This document shows, in pieces, positions 9,348-17,837 of a stretch of DNA of 64,000 bases. The stretch's first letter is position 1; each line of letters opens with the position of its first letter. Origin of the DNA: Candidatus Rifleibacteriota bacterium (lineage in GTDB: Bacteria > Muiribacteriota > Ozemobacteria > Ozemobacterales > Ozemobacteraceae). The DNA lies in assembly GCA_024710355.1 (NCBI GenBank), contig JANJUX010000043.1, positions 95,202 to 159,201 of the forward strand, written 5' to 3'. Position numbers and translations under genes: made by a program. The notes beneath the pieces are model-generated. The model saw nothing but the letters and a program-made list of their open reading frames with translations, searched no databases and was not told the DNA's origin.

Positions 9348-11222
9348 ATGCAGAAGTTTGTAACCATTTTTCACCCTGATCTCGACGGTGGCCAAAGCGT
9401 CAGCGAAGTTACCCGGGTGCCCGAACTGGTTAAAGCCCACCCGGAAGGCTGCAGCCGCAGCGCCCTGTTCACCTGCGACGACCAGAAGTCGCTCGCCGGG
9501 CCACTGACTCTGGTTTTCGCCATCAGGCGTGCCCGTGATCTGCTGCTCGAAAACTGCGAATACCACGGAGTCGATCTGCAGCTCGAAGTTTCGGGGCGCA
9601 CTCTGCCACAGCTGCCGGCTGCCCGCGAGCTTGAAAAGCTTCTGAATTCGCCCGACACGCTCGTGCATGTCAACGGCAACGTTTTCAAGCCGGCAACCGA
9701 GGTTTATGGCTTTCAGCAGGTCTACGACGATTCGGTGCGCTGCATCGAAGCGTTGCGCAAACTTGGCTTCACCCAGGAGACCATGGCGATTTACGCCACC
9801 CCAGAAGAAATCAGCGTCGAAGTGCACGGCGGCGCCATTGGCCTCGAAGGCCGCGACAACCTGAGTGATCTTTATTACCGCCTGCTCTGCCACGTTGCCG
9901 GCATCAAAGATGCCGGTGGCCGGCCGGCCAAAACAGAAATCAAAACCATTCTGCTGCAAAGCTGCCAGAGAGACTGGCCACTGCTGCTGCCGGGCTGCAA
10001 CCACCCTACCCTGCACCGGCCGCGCGTCGGGGTCGGCGCGTCACATTTCGCCTACGGCATCGCCGCTTTTTCTGATTTCTGCGGCAAAAAACGCAATCTG
10101 CAGGAATGCCTGCAGGAAACCTTCAGCTGGGTCAAGTTCATCCAGGCCGAACTGCCTGCCATCGCCGGTCTGAAAGAGAAAATCGAGAAACTGCCGCAAC
10201 TGCCACTGCCTGGTGCTGGCCGGCAAAGTCGTGCTACTGCCGCAAGCGCGCCGGTGGCAGCCCACAGCGGGCGTTTTCAGCCATTAAAAATTGAGCTTGC
10301 CGAAAGCGTTCAACGACTCAAGGGCCCGGTGCCGGTATTTCACACTATTGCAGCCGGTCTCGACAAAAGCCTGGGCGGCGGCTGGGCTCAGGGCGGTGTG
10401 CATCTGGTAATCGGGCCGCGCGAATCAGGCAAAGCCTCGCTGCTGATGCAGCAGGCCCTGATGGCAAAAGCCGATCTACCGGTTCTCTATCTTTCTTATG
10501 AACATTCGTTGCGTGATTTTGCGCTGCGGGCAGCGGCGAGTACCGCCGGGCTCAACCTCAGCGACCTGCAGGGGCACCTGGCGATTGCCGGAGCGGTCGG
10601 CGACAATGCGCGCAACAGCCTGGCTGCAGCCTATGACAAGCTGCACGAGCTGCTGCCGACAAAACTGTTCTTTTCGGGCGTCGACACGGGCCGACATGGT
10701 CTCGATCCGCGCGAAATACAGCAACTGGCTGCAATGATGCCCGGTGATGGTGAAAAACTCGTTCTCATCGATTCGCTCTGCGAATCTGATTTTGTCGACG
10801 GCCCGGCTGCCTGTCTGAAGCAGATGCGCGAGATCGCAACCGCCGGGCGGCTGACGATAATCATCGCGGTTCACAACCAGGTAATCTGCGACAAACGCCC
10901 GCACTTTGTCGAAGACAGAGACATAGAACTTCTTGACCGCTACCAGCGGCACACAGACTCGATTATCGTAATGCACAGTGAAAAGGTTAACCTGCGCCGT
11001 TTCGTTGCAATGATCAAGGGTCAGATCGACGCCCAGCTGGTCGGCAGTCTTGAACAGAAAGCCCTGCAGCTTGCCGGCAACAAGCGCCTGAAAACCGATA
11101 CATACACGCTCATGCGCCTGATCCACACCCGCAACGGCCGGCGCGACCTATTGCTGTTTCTCTATCAGCCAGACCTTGGCCGCTTCTATGAATTGGCCGC
11201 GCTGGCCATGACCAGGGCCTGA
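9348..11222 (+). CDS. Degenerate AEP-primase-like domain fused to a RecA/KaiC-like ATPase
   Basis: A 624-aa cytoplasmic protein. Residues about 100-260 resemble the archaeo-eukaryotic primase family of plasmids and phages: a helix pattern after a beta strand (TLVHVNGN), then ISVEVHGGAIGLEGRDNL ahead of DLYYRLLCHVAGI, then LLLPGCNHPTLHRPRVGV, which parallels the LPNSxHPKTGxYKV block. The catalytic DxD reads VNGN and the SGxKGxH nucleotide-binding motif is lost, so the primase half looks inactive. Residues about 330-620 form a RecA-fold ATPase of RadA/KaiC/DnaB type: AGLDKSLGGGWAQGG, a Walker A of GPRESGKAS (the usual Thr after Lys is Ala) and a Walker B of KLVLIDS. It sits between the phosphatase-like gene and acylphosphatase with tiny gaps. 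A role in DNA metabolism is inference; it could also be a regulatory ATPase. Confidence 0.5.
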   Translation: MQKFVTIFHPDLDGGQSVSEVTRVPELVKAHPEGCSRSALFTCDDQKSLAGPLTLVFAIRRARDLLLENCEYHGVDLQLEVSGRTLPQLPAARELEKLLNSPDTLVHVNGNVFKPATEVYGFQQVYDDSVRCIEALRKLGFTQETMAIYATPEEISVEVHGGAIGLEGRDNLSDLYYRLLCHVAGIKDAGGRPAKTEIKTILLQSCQRDWPLLLPGCNHPTLHRPRVGVGASHFAYGIAAFSDFCGKKRNLQECLQETFSWVKFIQAELPAIAGLKEKIEKLPQLPLPGAGRQSRATAASAPVAAHSGRFQPLKIELAESVQRLKGPVPVFHTIAAGLDKSLGGGWAQGGVHLVIGPRESGKASLLMQQALMAKADLPVLYLSYEHSLRDFALRAAASTAGLNLSDLQGHLAIAGAVGDNARNSLAAAYDKLHELLPTKLFFSGVDTGRHGLDPREIQQLAAMMPGDGEKLVLIDSLCESDFVDGPAACLKQMREIATAGRLTIIIAVHNQVICDKRPHFVEDRDIELLDRYQRHTDSIIVMHSEKVNLRRFVAMIKGQIDAQLVGSLEQKALQLAGNKRLKTDTYTLMRLIHTRNGRRDLLLFLYQPDLGRFYELAALAMTRA

Positions 11223-11228
11223 ACCCGC

Positions 11229-11525
11229 ATGGCCAGTGAAGGTTTTCTCAGAGTCAGGCTCGTCATTCGCGGCCGGGTTCAGGGCGTCGGCTTTCGTCGC
11301 TTCGTCTACAAACAGGCTCAGCACTTCGGCGTCGGCGGCTGGGTGCGCAACAATCCCGACGGCTCGGTCGAAACCGAAGCCTGTGGCGACCCCTCGACAA
11401 TTCAGCTCTTCATCGCCGAAATGCACAAAGGCCCGTTCTTTTCCCGCGTCGACGAAGTTGAAGAATCACGCCGCGAGGCTCTCGCCAGCCCTCCCACAAC
11501 CGAATTCACCATCCGCCACAGCTAG
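11229..11525 (+). CDS. acyP: Acylphosphatase
   Basis: A small (98 aa) cytosolic enzyme that hydrolyses acyl phosphates such as acetyl phosphate or 1,3-bisphosphoglycerate. It carries the signature GRVQGVGFRRF, with the catalytic Arg in VGFR, and GWVRNNPDGSVE, with the catalytic Asn. Its length is normal for the family. It begins 6 nt after the stop of the primase-like/ATPase gene and so is the third gene of that operon. I see no terminator behind it. Confidence 0.93.
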   Translation: MASEGFLRVRLVIRGRVQGVGFRRFVYKQAQHFGVGGWVRNNPDGSVETEACGDPSTIQLFIAEMHKGPFFSRVDEVEESRREALASPPTTEFTIRHS

Positions 11526-11548
11526 CAAGTTCAAAACCTAAACCGAAA

Positions 11549-11560
11549 ACTCTTAAGAGT
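11549..11560. promoter_or_regulatory. Perfect 12-bp palindrome, possible operator of the Xre gene
   Basis: ACTCTTAAGAGT is an uninterrupted palindrome 29 nt upstream of the GTG start of the HTH gene. Antitoxin-like Xre proteins usually bind palindromes in their own promoter, so autoregulation is plausible. This is position-based inference only. Confidence 0.35.
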
Positions 11561-11589
11561 GATATTGAAAACAGGAGTCAGAATTTGCT

Positions 11590-12340
11590 GTGACCAGTGC
11601 TTTGATACAACCGCAAATGCTTGCGTGGGCCCGAATAAGGGCTGACTTCGCCGTTGAAGAACTTGCGAAGAAATTAGGTATAAAAGATTCTGAAAGAATT
11701 CTTTCCTGGGAACAAGGCCACGAAAAGCCAACCTTTAAGCAGGCTCAGAAGGTTGCCCAGGTATTACATATACCTTTTGGCTACCTGTTTCTCAATTCAC
11801 CACCTGTAGAAAAACCCGTTATTCCGGATCTAAGAACTGTTGGAGACAAAACCACCCATTCTTACAGCATGGATTTGAATGAAGTCATTGCCGATGTGCA
11901 ACGAAAAATGGAATGGTACAAAGACTATCTGCAGGAAATTGGTGCAGAAAGGTTGAATTTTGCAGATAAATTCTCTGGCAAAAACGGCTATTTAGAGGTC
12001 AGCAAAAGCATCGTTCGTTCAACAGGTAGAAAAGCTTGCCTCTTTTTATAAAGTAAGCACAGTAGTAATTGCTCGAAGGCTTTTTGACCTGGAGATCATA
12101 GAAAAAGACGCTTACTGGAATTACTACCAGCTTCAAGCCTCCCGCTGGAACAAGAATAAAATCACGCAGAAATCAAGTGGTAACTATTATCTTACTCTTC
12201 CGGTAAACAATGGCAAAACATTTACCAGAGCGGTTCTGTATTCTGTTTTCTCTAATAAAACCCTGTTCAGAGACGGAGCCAGGCTGTTGGGAATGAAACC
12301 TGCCAATTTAAGCACTCTCGCCGACAAAATGGGGCTGTAA
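11590..12340 (+). pseudogene. Xre-type HTH / ImmA-IrrE protein with internal deletion
   Basis: The open frame gives 153 residues: an N-terminal HTH (about 7-65, with VEELAKKLGI and a GYLFL end) and part of the linker, then missense and a stop at 12051. The next frame, from about 12002 to 12340, encodes a typical C-terminus of the family: LASFYKVSTVVIARRLFD, a TLPVNNGKTFTRAVL block, and LLGMKPANLSTLADKMGL. Intact proteins are about 370-390 aa with a DUF955 metallopeptidase core containing HExxH in between. That whole core is missing here, together with a frame change near 12010-12025. The remnant stop overlaps the DUF4411 start (TAATG), preserving the ancestral operon arrangement. A truncated HTH protein might still be made from the GTG at 11590. 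Confidence 0.8.
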
Positions 12341-12674
12341 TGACCAGTCTGTATTTACTCGACACAAATATTTTCATTCAGGCAAACCGAGTAAACTACC
12401 CAATAGAAGTTTTTCCGGGATTCTGGGAATGGTTAGAGCAGAAAAACCAACAGGGTCTTGTAAAATCAATCAAGCCTGTCTATGAAAAATTGACCGATGG
12501 GAATGATACCCTGGCAGACTGGGTTAAAGACAGAAATTCTCAAGATTGGTTTTTAAGTGTTGATGACCCTGATACCCAGACCGCCTTTGGTAAAATTGCG
12601 AACTGGTTAATGGACTCAAAACCAGAAATATAAAGAAGCTGTCATAAGCGATTTTCTACAAGTTGCAGACCCAT
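12340..12674 (+). pseudogene. DUF4411 (PIN-like) toxin remnant, frameshifted and 3'-truncated
   Basis: The reading frame encodes 97 residues beginning MTSLYLLDTNIFIQAN, the PIN-type active-site strand with its Asp, then FPGFWEWLEQK, which is characteristic of DUF4411 proteins (usually about 160-170 aa). After IANWLMDS the frame stops at 12633. The +1 frame continues the family sequence as QKYKEAVISDFLQVADP up to about 12672, where homologs would read WLI. There the sequence is joined to unrelated DNA. So there is a one-base frameshift near 12605-12625 plus loss of the C-terminal third with its acidic residues. It is translationally coupled to the preceding HTH/ImmA-IrrE remnant; together they look like a dead toxin-antitoxin-like module. 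Confidence 0.8.
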
Positions 12675-12890
12675 GCCGTCGACCGCGTTGAGATCAGGCC
12701 CGAACTCGAGCAGAAGTTCTACGATATCGACTTCACAATCCAGTTTCTGATCGCGGTTCCATTGTGAAAATCTCTTCATCAGAGGTGTCATACCAGATTC
12801 AAGCCTCAAGTCGGAGCTGATCTGATTTTCCAGCAGTATCTGTATGCTGTAATCAAAAATAGTTTTGAATATTAACGCAAAAGTCTTAAA
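12642..12890 (-). pseudogene. Ankyrin-repeat protein fragment
   Basis: Reading the minus strand from about 12890 down gives roughly two ankyrin-like repeats: FALIFKTIFDYSIQILLEN and then SGMTPLMKRF ... DIVELLLEFGPDLNAVDG, followed by junk and a stop at 12642 inside the DUF4411 remnant. The upstream end is closed by a stop near 12897 and has no ribosome site. This is a scrap of a larger gene brought against the DUF4411 remnant by rearrangement. It fills the space between that remnant and the GLUG gene. Confidence 0.6.
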
Positions 12891-12929
12891 ATTGAGTCAG
12901 ATATTTTGATTTACTGAGGTAATAATGAG

Positions 12930-15869
12930 ATGAAACGTAGCATTTTCTGGGGTTTTTTCTTTTCAATATTGGGTTCATTGGTATTTATTCAAACTGGTTG
13001 TGATTTTTTTAAAAATAGCCCTTCCGGACCTTCTATTGTAAATTCGTTGGCAAATTCTTCAGCGGCTGCTTCTGTAAGATTTGAACTCGTAGTTCCTCAT
13101 AAAGGTGATGGCACTCCCTTGGCCTCAATTCGGGGAGCAAGCAAAACTTCAGTAACTTTTAGGCTGGTTCTCGCCCGGCCGGGCGACACAACAAGAACCA
13201 AAGATATATTAACGAAAAGTGTGGCGGTAAGTGATGATGGCTCAGCAACTGTTACCTTCAATAATATTCCCGAAAGACCGTGCGTTGGTCAATTAAGCAT
13301 TAACAATGGTAATTATCAGGGTTACACAGATTTTCATGGAGCACTTGACCTTAAAAAAGGGGAAAATACAATTGAGCTAGCGCCAGCAGGGTCAAAACTC
13401 CCTCAAGACATTTTAGCTCATACAGCAATAGCAGCATTTGACAGCACTGAGATAATGCAAGCTGCCAACAATACCATTATTCAAGCCATCAGCAATTCAA
13501 TCCGCGGAATCGATGCCACAAAAAACGATGTTTATACCGCATCTGTAAATAAAGCAATTGAAGTGCTACGACCATCCACGGTTACATATTTTGCTATCAG
13601 CAATGATAAGAAAAGTTTGATGGGTTATTCCAACGGAGTTAAAAATTGGGAAAAAAGCACATCAGATTATTTTCAGCCGTTCGATTTTTCCGTTACCAAC
13701 ATCTCAGATATGTACATCAAAGAAATTATTCGGCAAAACCTGAGTGGCGTTGGTTATGTTGCCTGGAAACATAGCACTCTTTCGCCTTTTGCGATTGGCG
13801 CTATTACTTCCAGTGGCTCACTTCAGGCTTTTGTTAAAAACCCTGGGGTTTGTGAACAAATACTAGCCCTGTCTGACGGTTCGGTAGTAATCGGTGGTGC
13901 CAACGACGATAAAAGTTGCCCGGTTCTTTTTCGCTGGTCTGGCACAAAAATTGGTAGCACTTGGTCAAATTCTGCAGGTGTTGAATCAGGTTTAATCTGG
14001 TGTCATTATTTTACTGAACAAACTTATAGCGGTTCAGGTGATAAACCAACAGTAAAAGGGTTGCAATTTGACGGTGTAGACGGGCTTATTGTTACAGTAG
14101 ACAATGTTGAAGATAACTCGTTAAGAACTTATCGCATTTCTTTGTCTAGCGGTTCGGTTCTTGACCGACAAACAGAGAAACCGAACGAATTTCCATCGAT
14201 TGTTTTGCAAAGCCCTGAAAATGGCGCAACTTTCTCTGTTAGCGACGAGATTGTTTTTGAAGCAGTAGCTTCAGACACTGATGGCGCTATAGCAAAAGTA
14301 GAATTTTATGCCGGAAATTCAAAAGTTGGTGAAGCTACAAGCAAACCTTACAGTTGTTCAACTACTTCACTTTTAGCTGGCACTCATATTTTATCTGCGA
14401 TTGTAATAGATGATAAAGGCGCAAAAACCAAAGCGATTTCAATTGAAATAACAGTTATAGCATCTACAGGTGAAACTTCAGAATTCGCTGGTGGTACAGG
14501 GGTAGAAGGCGACCCTTTTCTCGTTGAAAATGCGAGACAACTTGATTTGGTCCGGAAATATCCTAAAAGCTTTTTTAAACAAATAGCAGATATCGATCTT
14601 TCTGATTTTCTTTCCGGGAATGAAATAGGTTGGGTTCCAATTGGTGAGTCTTATATTGGTGATAGTGAATTTGTTGGGGCTTTTCAAGGCACATACGATG
14701 GCAATTATAAAAAAATTACAAATTTAAGAATAGATTTGCCAAATTCTGGCTTCGTAGGCCTTTTTGGTTTTGTTTGCCAAAGTACAGTGAAAAACCTAAC
14801 GATTGAAAGTGCCCAAATTAAAGGAAAAATCTCTGACGATGCAATTGATAATACAATGATATTCTCTCATGAAGGCATTGGCATACTCATTGGCGGTGCA
14901 GGGAACGGCATAGAAGTGAATAATTGTCATGTTTCAGGGTCTGTTTACGGTGCTATCGCTGGTGCGCTTATTGGTCGGTGTTCAACAAAAGAGGCTAGTG
15001 TAAATATTTCTGTACAGAATTCAACGTCTAACGCAACTGTTAATGGGCCTTCAAACTCTGTAGTTGGCGGTCTCATAGGTATTCTAACAGGCTCTGTTTT
15101 CCGCTGTTCTTCTTCCGGCATCATTAATGGCGGTAATGCTGGTGGACTTATTGGAACAGCAAGTAATGGAATGGTTACTCAAACTGCCGGCTCAACTGTT
15201 GTAAGTGAAAGCTTTTCAGACGCTGATGTAACAGGCAGTAATTGGGCAGGCGGTCTTATTGGCGCTTTAGATTATTGTAGTTTAACATCCTCTTATGCAA
15301 AGGGCAAAGTTGTTGGTGGCTCCGCTGGCGGGTTAGTAGGTTCTAGTGGTTTCAATTCAAGTAATATAAGTAGCTGTTATTCTGCTGGTTCTGTTGAAGG
15401 AAGCATGAATACCGGGGGGCTTGTTGGTGATAACTCTGGTCCAATTAGCTATTCTTATTCTTCTTCTACTGTTAATACTACTGGCGATTACTCTGGAGGT
15501 TTAGTTGGTTGTAATAGCGGAACAATTTCCGATTCTTATTCAACTGGTTCAGTCTCTGGTAATAATTATGTGGGTGGGTTCTGTGGTAGAAGCTACCCTT
15601 CGGGGTATTTGTTTCGTTGCCATTCAATTGGCATCGTTTCTGGTGGAGTAAATCAGCCAAATATAGGTGGTTTTTGTGGCAAAATTTTTGAGGACTGGCA
15701 AATAGTATATGATTGCTTTTGGGATATAGAAAAATCTGGAATGGGCTACTCTAATGGTGGCTTGGGGTTAACCACGGAAAATATGAAAAAGCAGGCAAGT
15801 TTTGTTAATTGGGATTTTGATATTATATGGCAAATAAAAGATACTGCTGAACATCCAATTCTTAGATAA
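12930..15869 (+). CDS. Large surface lipoprotein with Ig-like domain and GLUG repeats
   Basis: A 979-aa protein with a lipoprotein signal peptide (IQTGC, Cys at about residue 24), so it is membrane-anchored and likely surface-exposed. The N-terminal 400 residues are unassigned beta-rich sequence. Residues about 425-515 look like a bacterial Ig-like domain (SPENGATFSVSDEIVFEAVA ... SIEITV). From about 600 to the end the sequence is a run of GLUG-type repeats, for example GGLVGCNSGTISDSYSTGSV and related copies every 25-35 residues, which build a beta-solenoid in adhesin-like proteins. The final segment (CFWDIEKSG ... TENMKKQASFVNWDFD) is the usual end of such proteins. The gene is visibly more AT-rich and uses different codons from its neighbours, and it sits next to decayed genes, which suggests horizontal acquisition. 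Adhesion or surface display is inferred. Confidence 0.8.
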   Translation: MKRSIFWGFFFSILGSLVFIQTGCDFFKNSPSGPSIVNSLANSSAAASVRFELVVPHKGDGTPLASIRGASKTSVTFRLVLARPGDTTRTKDILTKSVAVSDDGSATVTFNNIPERPCVGQLSINNGNYQGYTDFHGALDLKKGENTIELAPAGSKLPQDILAHTAIAAFDSTEIMQAANNTIIQAISNSIRGIDATKNDVYTASVNKAIEVLRPSTVTYFAISNDKKSLMGYSNGVKNWEKSTSDYFQPFDFSVTNISDMYIKEIIRQNLSGVGYVAWKHSTLSPFAIGAITSSGSLQAFVKNPGVCEQILALSDGSVVIGGANDDKSCPVLFRWSGTKIGSTWSNSAGVESGLIWCHYFTEQTYSGSGDKPTVKGLQFDGVDGLIVTVDNVEDNSLRTYRISLSSGSVLDRQTEKPNEFPSIVLQSPENGATFSVSDEIVFEAVASDTDGAIAKVEFYAGNSKVGEATSKPYSCSTTSLLAGTHILSAIVIDDKGAKTKAISIEITVIASTGETSEFAGGTGVEGDPFLVENARQLDLVRKYPKSFFKQIADIDLSDFLSGNEIGWVPIGESYIGDSEFVGAFQGTYDGNYKKITNLRIDLPNSGFVGLFGFVCQSTVKNLTIESAQIKGKISDDAIDNTMIFSHEGIGILIGGAGNGIEVNNCHVSGSVYGAIAGALIGRCSTKEASVNISVQNSTSNATVNGPSNSVVGGLIGILTGSVFRCSSSGIINGGNAGGLIGTASNGMVTQTAGSTVVSESFSDADVTGSNWAGGLIGALDYCSLTSSYAKGKVVGGSAGGLVGSSGFNSSNISSCYSAGSVEGSMNTGGLVGDNSGPISYSYSSSTVNTTGDYSGGLVGCNSGTISDSYSTGSVSGNNYVGGFCGRSYPSGYLFRCHSIGIVSGGVNQPNIGGFCGKIFEDWQIVYDCFWDIEKSGMGYSNGGLGLTTENMKKQASFVNWDFDIIWQIKDTAEHPILR

Positions 15870-16027
15870 ATTGTAATTTAGCGTTTTATTCTGATTCGAA
15901 ATGGTTGTTATCAGTGGGTGACAGCAAAAATTGAGCGGTAGATAGCTACAGACAAGGATTAACATTAAGTTAACTCCTGGCTTTTATTTCTGCGGGGTTT
16001 GGGGTATTCTTGAGTAAGGCACAATTG

Positions 16028-16747
16028 ATGCACATTCAGGAGACAGTTACACCTATGCCCGTTGTCGAAGCGGTTTCACAGATCAAGCAAGCGTTCAAGG
16101 CAAATATCAAGCCTGGTGCGATACTCTGGGTATTCATGCTGCTGTTTTTTGCGGCGAATGCGACGAGTGCAACCTTCAGCAGCGGGCTTGGCAGGGTTTC
16201 GGCACTCAAAAGTTCGGTCGGTTACCCGTTTTCGTTCGGGGTCTATGTGCTATCTGCGGCTTTACTGCCGGAAATACTGAAAATAATCTTCTTTCAGCAG
16301 GGCAAAACTAACGCCAAAAACCTGCATAATCTGCTGTTCGTCGGCCTGTTGTTCGGCTGCATCGGAATCATCACCGATATTTTCTACAGCTATCAGGCCC
16401 TGTGGTTCGGCGAAGGCAACGGTCTGCAGACGCTGCTGTTCAAGGCTTTCGTCGACCAGTTCGTCTACAGCCCGGTCGCAAATTTTCTGCTGGTTACGAT
16501 ATTTTTTCTGCGCGAAAACGGCATCAGAGCCGAAGCAATGCGGCGAATACTGACGCCGCAATTTGCCCTGGTCAAGGTTTTACCGGTGGTCGTCGCCGGC
16601 TGGTGTGTCTGGATACCAGGTGTCATGCTTGTCTACTCGATGCCGACCACCCTGCAGCTGCCGGTAGCCTCGCTGATTCTCTGCTTCTGGGTTCTAATCT
16701 TCTCATTCGTCGCCGAGCAGAAACCCGCCCCTACCGCCACTGTTTAA
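16028..16747 (+). CDS. Integral membrane protein, possibly Mpv17/PMP22-like
   Basis: About 239 aa with five hydrophobic segments. Two stretches recall the eukaryotic Mpv17/PMP22 family: KAFVDQFVYSPVANFL (compare KxxxDQxxxxP) and GWCVWIPGVMLVYSMP before a terminal aromatic helix (compare WxxWPxxQxxNFxxVP). This is a pattern match by eye and could be chance; otherwise the protein is unassigned. Start choice is uncertain: a TTG at 16010, the ATG at 16028 (weak AAGG, spacing 8) and an ATG at 16055 (AGGAG 12 nt upstream) are in frame. It converges on the small HEAT lipoprotein with 7 nt between stops and no obvious terminator. Confidence 0.5.
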   Translation: MHIQETVTPMPVVEAVSQIKQAFKANIKPGAILWVFMLLFFAANATSATFSSGLGRVSALKSSVGYPFSFGVYVLSAALLPEILKIIFFQQGKTNAKNLHNLLFVGLLFGCIGIITDIFYSYQALWFGEGNGLQTLLFKAFVDQFVYSPVANFLLVTIFFLRENGIRAEAMRRILTPQFALVKVLPVVVAGWCVWIPGVMLVYSMPTTLQLPVASLILCFWVLIFSFVAEQKPAPTATV

Positions 16748-16754
16748 GTCAACC

Positions 16755-17021
16755 CTAATTCAGGAAAGTGCGGCGGTCGATTTTTTTGAGTGAGCGCTGA
16801 ATCTCTTCTTTGACTCTGTAATCAGGGTCATCGCGATGCAGAAGCAGCAGTCTGATAGCCTCAGCAGTTGCGACATCACCGAGTTTTTTTGCGGCGTCAA
16901 GGCGCACCGCAGTGTCTTTCGACTTGAGATCCTTTTCGAGTTTCGCTTCGATCGACTTGCCGAGACAGCCTGGCAACGCCAGCAGAGCCACACAGAACAG
17001 CAGCAGCATTAATCTTTTCAT
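16755..17021 (-). CDS. Small HEAT-repeat lipoprotein
   Basis: 88 aa with a lipoprotein signal peptide (LALPGC, Cys at residue 19), followed by one or two HEAT-like helical hairpins (SKDTAVRLDAAKKLGDVATAEAIRLLLLHRDDPDYRVKEEI, quoted here only as a region: residues about 33-78). The ribosome site GGAGGAAAA is directly before the ATG. Probably a small periplasmic scaffold or binding protein; function unknown. It lies 79 nt downstream of the B3/4-domain gene on the same strand. Confidence 0.7.
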   Translation of the reverse strand: MKRLMLLLFCVALLALPGCLGKSIEAKLEKDLKSKDTAVRLDAAKKLGDVATAEAIRLLLLHRDDPDYRVKEEIQRSLKKIDRRTFLN

Positions 17022-17100
17022 TTTTCCTCCAGCGTTACCGGTTCAGACTTGCCAAAATCAGCTTAGCCGCTAATGCGCAGCTTCGGTCGATAAGCTCAGT

Positions 17101-17781
17101 TCATGGGCAGGCGTCGAGCACCTGACTGGCAACCTCGACAGCGCCGGCCTCGCTCTTCATGAACTGACCGATCTGGTTGAGTAAACGGTGCAGTTCGTCT
17201 TCAGGCGTGATGTTGCTCGAAGTATATACGAAAAAGGCGAGGTTCTTCGTTTCGGCAAAAACCTTGGTTGCCTGCGAATCTTTGACCGGGCTGCCGAAAG
17301 CCTGCCGGTCACCACCGTGCCGGGCGACAACGAGAAGCTTTTTCAACGCCAGCTCGTGCCCTTCGCGGTTAAAAACATAGGATTCATCGTCGAAACCCAC
17401 CCTGATGCAGAGCTCATAACCAGACTTATCAAGGTCGATGACGCTGATCGGCAAATGCGAAAGCAACGAAATATGGTTGTTGATATCGACAGCGTTGTTG
17501 ATAAAGTTGAATTCACCGCGGTTCTGCAGATCTTTGAACAGGAATTCAGAAGCCGGGCGACTGCGACCGGAAGGATGAAAGCCAAAAGTCTTCAACAGAC
17601 TCCTGACACCCTTCTGCTTCTGGTCGGGGTACATGAAATCGGGTGAAAGAAACGGCCGTGCATCGCTAATGACGCGCTCGCGGTAAATTTCAGACGAAGG
17701 CTTGATGGTTACGCCGCGCGCCTCTAAAAGGCCGATGCGCAAAGAACTTGGCGGTAGAGTAAATACCAGGCTTGTTTTCAT
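17101..17781 (-). CDS. B3/B4 tRNA-binding domain protein
   Basis: 226 aa resembling the free-standing B3/4 domain proteins (COG3382), which are related to the editing region of the phenylalanyl-tRNA synthetase beta subunit. The diagnostic core is GRSRPASEFLFKDL, then FNFINNAVDINNHISL and ISVIDLDKSGYELCIRVG, and a later TKNLAFFVYTSSN strand. Family members are thought to bind tRNA or hydrolyse misacylated tRNA, but few have been studied. Length is typical. There is no signal peptide, so it is cytosolic. The promoter likely lies in the 56-nt gap shared with murC. Confidence 0.78.
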   Translation of the reverse strand: MKTSLVFTLPPSSLRIGLLEARGVTIKPSSEIYRERVISDARPFLSPDFMYPDQKQKGVRSLLKTFGFHPSGRSRPASEFLFKDLQNRGEFNFINNAVDINNHISLLSHLPISVIDLDKSGYELCIRVGFDDESYVFNREGHELALKKLLVVARHGGDRQAFGSPVKDSQATKVFAETKNLAFFVYTSSNITPEDELHRLLNQIGQFMKSEAGAVEVASQVLDACP

Positions 17782-17837
17782 AGGGTGGCTTCCTGTTTGA
17801 CTTTATGCCTTCATTCTACCACAACCGGTCGGTATTT

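Noticed and set aside
9264..10016. 250-codon minus-strand frame opposite the primase-like gene
   Set aside because: Overlaps two well-supported plus-strand genes and has no start signal.
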